A stretch of DNA of 64,000 nucleotides from an uncultured Eubacteriales bacterium. GTDB lineage: Bacteria > Bacillota > Clostridia > Christensenellales > UMGS416. A program made the position numbers and the translations under genes. The notes beneath the pieces were generated by a model. It saw only the letters and a program-made list of their open reading frames with translations, did not search any database and was not told where the DNA came from. Location: assembly GCA_900542005.1 (NCBI GenBank), contig UQLW01000003.1, forward strand, positions 62,001 through 126,000, in the 5' to 3' direction. This document shows, piece after piece, positions 58,673-64,000 of this stretch. The first letter of the stretch is position 1; every line of letters begins with the position of its first letter.

Positions 58673-60829
58673 ATGGATAGGGAGAAAAAACAGCAGATTA
58701 ACAGCCTGCTGCGGGAGGCTTTTGAACCGGGGATATGGTATCCGTTCGCAAAGGTGGCCAAGTATCTGACGGAGCACGGGATCCGCAGCGCGGAGCTGGG
58801 ATATGCCAAGATGCGGACGCTGTTGGAGGATATCCCGGAATATGTGACGCTGCGGCAGGTGATGCACGGGACAAACCCCGACTTTGAGCTCTGCCTTGCG
58901 GCGGGAGAAGGAGCGGAGCAGAATACGCAGCCGGGAGTGACGGCGGCCATGCCTGGGCAAACGCAGACGAATGCGCTGCCAGACCGGCTTCTGGAGCTGG
59001 CCTTTCTTCCGCCGAAAATGCTGGGTTGGCTGGCCGGCCTCCAGGGAAAGGGACAGACGAATCAACAGATGATTGCCCTGCTTCAGGAGGCCTATGCGCG
59101 CTGCGCGGCGGAGGGACGGATTGAACGGGCGGAAGGCTCGATCCGGTTCTATACGGGCCTGAAGGATGCGGAAGGCAGGGAGCTGAAAGCGGTCCTGGTA
59201 CCAAACAGCATCCCGGGTCATCAACCCTGGTGCCTGACCTGCGAGGCGGTTCCGGAATCCGCCGCACCACAGGCGGCCGCGGGGACGCAGGCGCCTGCGG
59301 CGCAGGTCCGAAAGCTGGATGACCAGGCTAAAGGGGAGATTTACCGCCTTTTCAAGGAACGGCTGCCCTTTGAGACGCCGCTGCACCTGGCGATGGTGGG
59401 TAAACTGCTTTTCGATGAGGGATACGATAAGGAAGACTTTGGATATGGCAAGATGAAGCCCATGTTTCAGGATATGGCTGAATTCGTGCAGATGAGTGAA
59501 ATTATCGTAGGCGGCGTACCGCAGACGATGATTACATTGCATGAAAATACCAGCCTGGCCGGCCAAGCGCCTCTGGATGGGGAGCTCCCGCGCTCGCTGC
59601 GGGACGAGGTGTTCCTGCCGCAAAAGCTTTTAGGGATTGTGAATGAGTATGCGGCCGGCGACCTGAACGCCAGAGAGGCGTTGATCGCAGGGTATGAGGC
59701 CAGCCTGCGCGACCACAAGGTGACCAAATCGGACGGACGGATCATTTTCGACACCGGACTGACTGACCGCAGCGGCGAGGCGTTGATTGCTTCCATGAAG
59801 CCTTCGGATATCCCCAACGGCCTTCCATGGTATCTCAACTATGTGGGCCGGCGGGAGAAAAAGCGCGTCCGCCGGGATTCGCCGGGCAAGATGCTGGAGC
59901 GCTTCGCTTTCCTGGGCTCCTGGGCCAGCTTCCTGGGGCAACTGGCCGATAAGGCGCTGCCGGAGGTATGGAGCTTTGAAGGCGAGGATCAGCGGGATTA
60001 CGCGATTTTGCAGAAATACATTCAATATACCTTCTACCGGCTGAATCTGGAGGATAAGATCTGCATCAGCGAGGATGGACGCATTGCGGCCTTTAATACA
60101 GGGCTGGTGGACGAGCATTACGATGATATTTACGCTTGCTTTATGCCGAATCTTTCTGACGTACCCGGAGCGGCAAAATGGCGCTTCCAGGATTTCTGCA
60201 CAGCCGGGGGCCGGGGAACAGGGAAATGGCTGGTCGACGCCTTTAACCCGCTGCCGCAGCCGGCCGCCTATTTTGAGCGCAAAGAGGATCTGCTCTTTGA
60301 TCTGGACAAGGATATTTTACCGGACTTCCATCATATTATCGTAGATAATACCAAACGGCTGCCGCTTGACTTTCTGCGGGAGGAATTCCATGGATATCCG
60401 GAGGCAGTTGCTTTGGTGGATGAGGCGGCCAGGGAGCGGGACCGTTTTCGCCGCGAGGGTATCATGCGGCAGATGAGCCAAATGCTCGATGAAAATTCCA
60501 AGCTGTTCAACCGGCTGCGCAACCGGCTGCAGGATGCCATCGATCTGGCGATCAAACAGGTAAGGTGGAACTATAAAACGGCGATTCCCTGTTTCTTTCC
60601 TACCAGGAACGTGATGAGCCTTATGCTTCCGCTGTGTCTGGAGGATGATGGACGGGCCGATGCGGCGCTGGTGGTCGAGCTAACCCGTTCCGGCGTCTAC
60701 CAAGGCCAGACGATCCTGACCCTGCAGCAGGCCTATTTAGACGCCAGGCTGGTTTGCCGGCCCAACAGCGAATGGCTGCAGACCACCAATATATCCGGCG
60801 GGGAACATGAGGAGGACGAGGAAGAGTAG
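58673..60829 (+). CDS. LOTUS (OST-HTH)-DUF3825 repeat protein
   Basis: The 718-residue cytoplasmic protein has two OST-HTH/LOTUS-like domains (about 5-75 and 215-292) and a C-terminal DUF3825 domain (about 408-690, FAFLGSWASFLGQLADKALPE start). After each LOTUS unit lies a stretch (101-190 and 304-393) sharing the pattern G-x-I-x-F-x-TGL-x-D and a later P-x8-W with the DUF3825 core (G469 region, FNTGLVDE). It thus looks built from three related units. LOTUS domains bind RNA; DUF3825's role is unknown. The acidic tail is EEDEEE. The start at 58673 has GGGAG 9 bases upstream. It stands alone, so it is probably regulatory or RNA-related; function is unproven. Confidence 0.75.
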   Translation: MDREKKQQINSLLREAFEPGIWYPFAKVAKYLTEHGIRSAELGYAKMRTLLEDIPEYVTLRQVMHGTNPDFELCLAAGEGAEQNTQPGVTAAMPGQTQTNALPDRLLELAFLPPKMLGWLAGLQGKGQTNQQMIALLQEAYARCAAEGRIERAEGSIRFYTGLKDAEGRELKAVLVPNSIPGHQPWCLTCEAVPESAAPQAAAGTQAPAAQVRKLDDQAKGEIYRLFKERLPFETPLHLAMVGKLLFDEGYDKEDFGYGKMKPMFQDMAEFVQMSEIIVGGVPQTMITLHENTSLAGQAPLDGELPRSLRDEVFLPQKLLGIVNEYAAGDLNAREALIAGYEASLRDHKVTKSDGRIIFDTGLTDRSGEALIASMKPSDIPNGLPWYLNYVGRREKKRVRRDSPGKMLERFAFLGSWASFLGQLADKALPEVWSFEGEDQRDYAILQKYIQYTFYRLNLEDKICISEDGRIAAFNTGLVDEHYDDIYACFMPNLSDVPGAAKWRFQDFCTAGGRGTGKWLVDAFNPLPQPAAYFERKEDLLFDLDKDILPDFHHIIVDNTKRLPLDFLREEFHGYPEAVALVDEAARERDRFRREGIMRQMSQMLDENSKLFNRLRNRLQDAIDLAIKQVRWNYKTAIPCFFPTRNVMSLMLPLCLEDDGRADAALVVELTRSGVYQGQTILTLQQAYLDARLVCRPNSEWLQTTNISGGEHEEDEEE

Positions 60830-60877
60830 CCAAACAGAAAACAAGGGGCGAGGGACATGCGCCTGCCCGATTGCTTC

Positions 60878-60911
60878 AACAAAAACCGGCTGTACGCAGC
60901 CGGTTTTTGTT
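60878..60911 (+). terminator. Terminator of the LOTUS-DUF3825 gene
   Basis: A 15-bp hairpin with AACAAAAACCGGCTG arms (60878-60892 with 60897-60911, loop TACG) lies about 50 bases after the stop. Confidence 0.88.
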
Positions 60912-61039
60912 GCGCAGGAAGCACGCGATTTTTGGCTAAATATTGGCTTAAAAGCCGGATGAAAGGATTGATTTCTCAATCATAAAAGGTTATACTTAAT
61001 ACGTTCGATTATAGGGCCGGCAATATAGGAGGATCAGGT

Positions 61040-62146
61040 ATGGTCGGAGAAAACGGGACAGGAAAGTCATTTGATCATATTTCGCAACGAATCCTTTTCG
61101 GGCTGAGGCTCGCCTTTTCAAATGAGCTGCCTGAGGGAGAGGATATACCAGGGCGCGAGGCGCTGGAGGGTTGGCGCGCCGTCATGGATCGGATACTGGA
61201 GGCACTGTATCAAAAGCCTATGCTGTTGAACCTGCCGCTCGATCCGGATCAGAGCTTTACATATGGGCAATATCATAGCGAAAACCCCGCGCTCAGCAGA
61301 CGCTTTTACAAAGCGCAGAAGATTGTAAGCGATTTTTATCACTGCCTCATGCAGCTGGGCGCCGGAGGCGAGCAGACGCCGGCGCATAACCTGAAAATCA
61401 GCAAAGCATGGATCAAAAAGCGTAAGATATCCTGGAAAAGCGCTTATCAGATCCTGCTGGAGCTTTCGGGTGTGAGCTGCGAGGATCAAGGCGAATCGCT
61501 TGAATTTTGCTGTCACGGCTGCCGGGAAGCGATCGCAGGATGGCAGTACTTATCCAGCCAGGCGCAAGCACAGCAAGCGCGTTTCCCTAAAGCAGGGCCC
61601 TTTTGCTTTGCTGTCTGCAATTATTCAGGCCAGTACCGGTATTGGCTTGAGCGGGCCGAGCGGTTTGCCGGCCTGCAGCCAGGCTACCTGGAAGAGATTG
61701 AGCGCATATGCGTGGAACGGGGCGCGCATGTAGAAGCTTATGGCGTATTGGGCAGCAATGAGGTCGGCTTTTATTACCGCCTGGTGCAGCAGGTCAGCGG
61801 GTTTTCCATTGAATACCACGCCCATTACCATGAAATGATTGGCTTTGCCATGGTAAATGGCCTGGGGATTAAGGCGATGCTGATGAATTTTGATCGCCTG
61901 GGTCCCCAGGTACAGGACTACTTGCTGAAAGCCTGTCATGACTGCCATGAATGTGGAGCCTGTACCAAGGGAGGAAAAGTGGCCTCCTTTGCGACGCCGG
62001 TGATCAGCGAGGGTAAGCTGCGGCGGCTATGCCCGCTGTTTATTCAGCGGGAGTGGACGCGGCTGGATATGCAATGGGTCCGGCAGATGATAGCCTTTGG
62101 AGAGATGCAGGAGCAATATGGCGCTGGGCATGCCCGGGAAGCATAA
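61040..62146 (+). CDS. Cysteine-rich protein, unrecognised, 368 aa
   Basis: I do not recognise this protein. It has no signal or membrane segment. The C-terminal part has a dense cysteine cluster, CHDCHECGAC with a fifth cysteine 30 residues later (RRLCPLF). The middle has CCHGC. These could bind zinc or an iron-sulfur cluster. An N-terminal GENGTGKS fits the P-loop pattern but starts at residue 3, without a preceding strand, so it is probably chance. GGAGG lies before ATG 61040. It is a single-gene unit between two terminators. Confidence 0.75.
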   Translation: MVGENGTGKSFDHISQRILFGLRLAFSNELPEGEDIPGREALEGWRAVMDRILEALYQKPMLLNLPLDPDQSFTYGQYHSENPALSRRFYKAQKIVSDFYHCLMQLGAGGEQTPAHNLKISKAWIKKRKISWKSAYQILLELSGVSCEDQGESLEFCCHGCREAIAGWQYLSSQAQAQQARFPKAGPFCFAVCNYSGQYRYWLERAERFAGLQPGYLEEIERICVERGAHVEAYGVLGSNEVGFYYRLVQQVSGFSIEYHAHYHEMIGFAMVNGLGIKAMLMNFDRLGPQVQDYLLKACHDCHECGACTKGGKVASFATPVISEGKLRRLCPLFIQREWTRLDMQWVRQMIAFGEMQEQYGAGHAREA

Positions 62147-62163
62147 AAACTGACTGTGAAAAA

Positions 62164-62198
62164 GAATGGAGGCAGGGCCCTTAAAGGCCTGCCTCCAT
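62164..62198. terminator. Bidirectional terminator
   Basis: A 12-bp hairpin (62164-62175 with 62187-62198) sits between the converging Cys-rich and hydrogenase genes. T runs are weak on both sides. Confidence 0.65.
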
Positions 62199-62222
62199 TC
62201 CCTTTGGGGTACATATATGTAG

Positions 62223-63677
62223 TTAGCGGGACCGGTTCATATCCACCTTTTGATGGAAGCCGGCGCGCTCCACGTTCTCATGGATGCCGCGCGCGTCAGC
62301 CTTTGCCAGCAGCTTGGTGCGGGCCTGCTTGTATTGGCGGGCGGACACCAGCAGCGTGGGGCCGGCTGAACAGCCGCCCTCGCAGGCCATACCCTCGATA
62401 AAGTTAGCGTTGAATTTGCCGCTGGTCAGCATGGCCAGCGCTTTTTTACATTCGGCCGCGCCGTCGCAGCGGTGACAGACCACCGAAGGCAATTCGTCCT
62501 CGACCTCGGAAATGGCCTGCATGACGGCGCCGGTTACGCCGCCGGAAACCGCAAAGTTTTTGCCAAAGATAGAGGAATCCTGCTCCGCCGGCTCGCACTT
62601 TTCCGGATCAATGCCCTGCGCCTGGAACATCGCCAGCAGCTCTTCAGAGGTCAAAACATAATCGGGGCCACCCTCCTGGTCGGTTTCCGTCTTTTTTGCG
62701 ACACAGGGGCCGATGAACACAACCTTGGCCCGGGGCGCGTCGGCCCGGATAAGGCGGGACAGCGCTACCATAGGCGATACTGTATGGCTCATGGCGGGCA
62801 GCAGCTGCGGAAAGTGCTTTTTGATCATATTGACAAAGGCGGGACAGCAGGACGTGGTCATCTTACGGCCGGCCTGCAGCGCTTCCATCAGCTCCTCTGA
62901 CTCATGCTGCGCGACGGCGTCGGCGCCTAATCCAACCTCAAGGGCTTCGGCAAAGCCCAGCTTGACCAGCGCGGACTTGATATGCCCCATAGTAGCCGTC
63001 ATACCGAACTGGCCCTCCAGTGCGGGAGCGACAATTGCATAGACCGGCCCCTTTTCCATGGCGTCGATCACTTCCACAAGGCTGGAGACGTCGCTGATCG
63101 CGCCAAAGGGGCAATCGCGCATACAAGCGCCGCAGGAAATGCACTTATCGTCCTCAATAACAGCGATTTTGTCGTCATTGAGAGAAATCGCGTTTACCGG
63201 GCAAGCGCGGCGGCAGGGCCGAATCAGATCCGCAATGGCATTATAGGGGCATGCCTGGGCGCAGCGTCCGCATTCCTTGCACTTATCCGGGTCGATATAA
63301 GCGCCTCGCCCGGTCATGGAAATGGCGCCGAAGGGACAGGCGTTCATGCACTTTTTAGCCAGGCATTTTTGACAGTTTTCCGTTACGCGGTAGCGGTTGA
63401 TCGGGCAGCCCTCGCAGGCGCTGGATAGCACATGGATGACGTTTGTGCTCTCCGAGCGGTTCAGGGGCTTTTTCCCCATAGCCAGGCGGGTGCGGCCGCG
63501 CAGGATCTCACGCTCCTTATAAACGCAGCAACGGAAATGGGGCTGTGAGGTCGGCACCATTTCGTGGGGGATGCGCTCAATCGCGTCCTCCGTAAGCTCG
63601 TGGTCAAAGGCGAGCTTCGCCACCCTGCGCAACACATCGACCTTCAGGACTCTTGCATCATTTTCAAGCTTTATCAT
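62223..63677 (-). CDS. [FeFe] hydrogenase, group B-like, with ferredoxin domain
   Basis: The 484-residue protein has an N-terminal region with several iron-sulfur motifs (CEGCP, CQKCLAKKCMNACP, CKECGRCAQACP, CISCGACMRDCP). A hydrogenase H-cluster domain follows, with the ligands in TSCCPAF, GPCVAKK and EGMACEGGC. The motif variants (CCPAF, EGMACxGGC) match group B [FeFe] hydrogenases, which are common in anaerobic Clostridia and poorly studied. It would couple ferredoxin oxidation to H2 production or sensing. It fits with PFOR in fermentation. No maturation genes are in the window. Confidence 0.9.
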   Translation of the reverse strand: MIKLENDARVLKVDVLRRVAKLAFDHELTEDAIERIPHEMVPTSQPHFRCCVYKEREILRGRTRLAMGKKPLNRSESTNVIHVLSSACEGCPINRYRVTENCQKCLAKKCMNACPFGAISMTGRGAYIDPDKCKECGRCAQACPYNAIADLIRPCRRACPVNAISLNDDKIAVIEDDKCISCGACMRDCPFGAISDVSSLVEVIDAMEKGPVYAIVAPALEGQFGMTATMGHIKSALVKLGFAEALEVGLGADAVAQHESEELMEALQAGRKMTTSCCPAFVNMIKKHFPQLLPAMSHTVSPMVALSRLIRADAPRAKVVFIGPCVAKKTETDQEGGPDYVLTSEELLAMFQAQGIDPEKCEPAEQDSSIFGKNFAVSGGVTGAVMQAISEVEDELPSVVCHRCDGAAECKKALAMLTSGKFNANFIEGMACEGGCSAGPTLLVSARQYKQARTKLLAKADARGIHENVERAGFHQKVDMNRSR

Positions 63678-63707
63678 GGATGGTTTATCTCTTTCTCCCT
63701 TGCCATA

Positions 63708-64000
63708 TCAGTAATAGGTGACCTGAACGCGTTTGCCCATCTGCTTCATCAGATCCATCAGCTCGTTGAGCAAATGCATCTTGATGCTGAGATCCATGGG
63801 CAGATTGGGATTCTGATGAGCCGGATTGATGGCCTTGCCGATGAAGCAATGCAGATCGGTGCAATCCTCCACCAGAAGCCGCGCCAGCTTAGCCGCACCG
63901 TTATCTTCATCGAAGCTCGCAATGGAAGAAACCGCAGTGCGCACATCGCGGTTCTGCCATTTGCGCAGCAGCTCAACCGTGCGGTTGATGGTCAAGACGC
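63708..64000 (-). CDS. Small helical protein, N-terminus cut by window edge, unrecognised
   Basis: The visible 96 or more codons run off the right edge; the reading frame is open through base 64000, so the start is outside or at the TTG near 63995. The product looks helical (NRTVELLRKWQNRDV, MHLLNELMDLMKQMGK) with one cysteine pair in EDCTDLHC. I do not recognise it. It is 30 bases upstream of the hydrogenase in the same direction, so it is probably part of that operon. Confidence 0.6.
   Translation of the reverse strand, partial: VLTINRTVELLRKWQNRDVRTAVSSIASFDEDNGAAKLARLLVEDCTDLHCFIGKAINPAHQNPNLPMDLSIKMHLLNELMDLMKQMGKRVQVTYY

Noticed and set aside
58426..58950. 174-codon minus-strand frame overlapping the LOTUS-DUF3825 gene start
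   Set aside because: It overlaps a well-supported gene on the other strand and has shadow-frame composition.
61046..61069. P-loop-like GENGTGKS at residues 3-10 of the Cys-rich protein
   Set aside because: It lies at the extreme N-terminus with no preceding strand, and no Walker B or other ATPase motif follows.

Overview
The window reads as chromosome of a GC-rich, anaerobic, endospore-forming Firmicute of the class Clostridia. The evidence is a pyruvate:ferredoxin oxidoreductase, a group B-like [FeFe] hydrogenase, the forespore-type protease LonB next to Lon and EngB (the Bacillus gene order), a YggS-SepF-YggT-YlmH-DivIVA division cluster, and consensus Firmicute promoters and terminators. 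The order within Clostridia cannot be fixed from sequence alone; Christensenellales or Oscillospirales would fit the base composition.

Layout. Bases 1-2580 are an AT-rich accessory segment flush against the 3' end of a tRNA-Pro gene. It holds a truncated reverse transcriptase with its own promoter and a structured leader, plus one unrecognised gene. Bases 3136-6736 are a minus-strand operon (M23-like protein, YdcF, a GpsA-like dehydrogenase, a methyltransferase, YbaK). Bases 6847-9704 carry tyrA, a MATE exporter and a GNAT enzyme behind a promoter with a leader that may attenuate. Bases 9706-18324 hold a GGDEF/EAL protein, an RND pump with its TetR repressor and operator, and a sugar-type solute-binding protein. 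Bases 18330-23810 are patchier and lower in GC: a small secreted zinc-ribbon-like protein, an MFS transporter and a GmrSD-type restriction enzyme.

Bases 23969-30483 hold an EamA transporter, xpt, and lonB-lon-engB. lonB has a sigma-G-like promoter, and engB appears to start at AUA. Bases 30582-39134 hold a DUF4091 protein, a small unknown, a lipoprotein, PFOR, hisC and sfsA. Bases 39145-43582 are the division cluster headed by a HlyD-like protein. Three tRNAs (Glu, Gln, Arg) surround another AT-rich patch with a small membrane protein. Bases 45485-49077 carry a GNAT-like protein, an inositol monophosphatase-type enzyme, an amidohydrolase and an acetyl-xylan-esterase-type enzyme.

Bases 49222-52150 are three overlapping genes: an S51 peptidase, a small PD-(D/E)XK nuclease and a SNF2 helicase. 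Bases 52236-56295 are a heterodimeric ABC exporter behind a promoter, a 29-codon leader peptide and tandem terminators, the design known from bmrB-bmrCD. The right end has an aldo/keto reductase with a zinc dehydrogenase, a LOTUS-DUF3825 protein, an unrecognised Cys-rich protein, the hydrogenase and a truncated gene.

The best leads for something little described are the edge reverse transcriptase with its candidate RNA, the nuclease-SNF2 pair, the LOTUS-DUF3825 repeat protein, and the attenuator-controlled ABC exporter.
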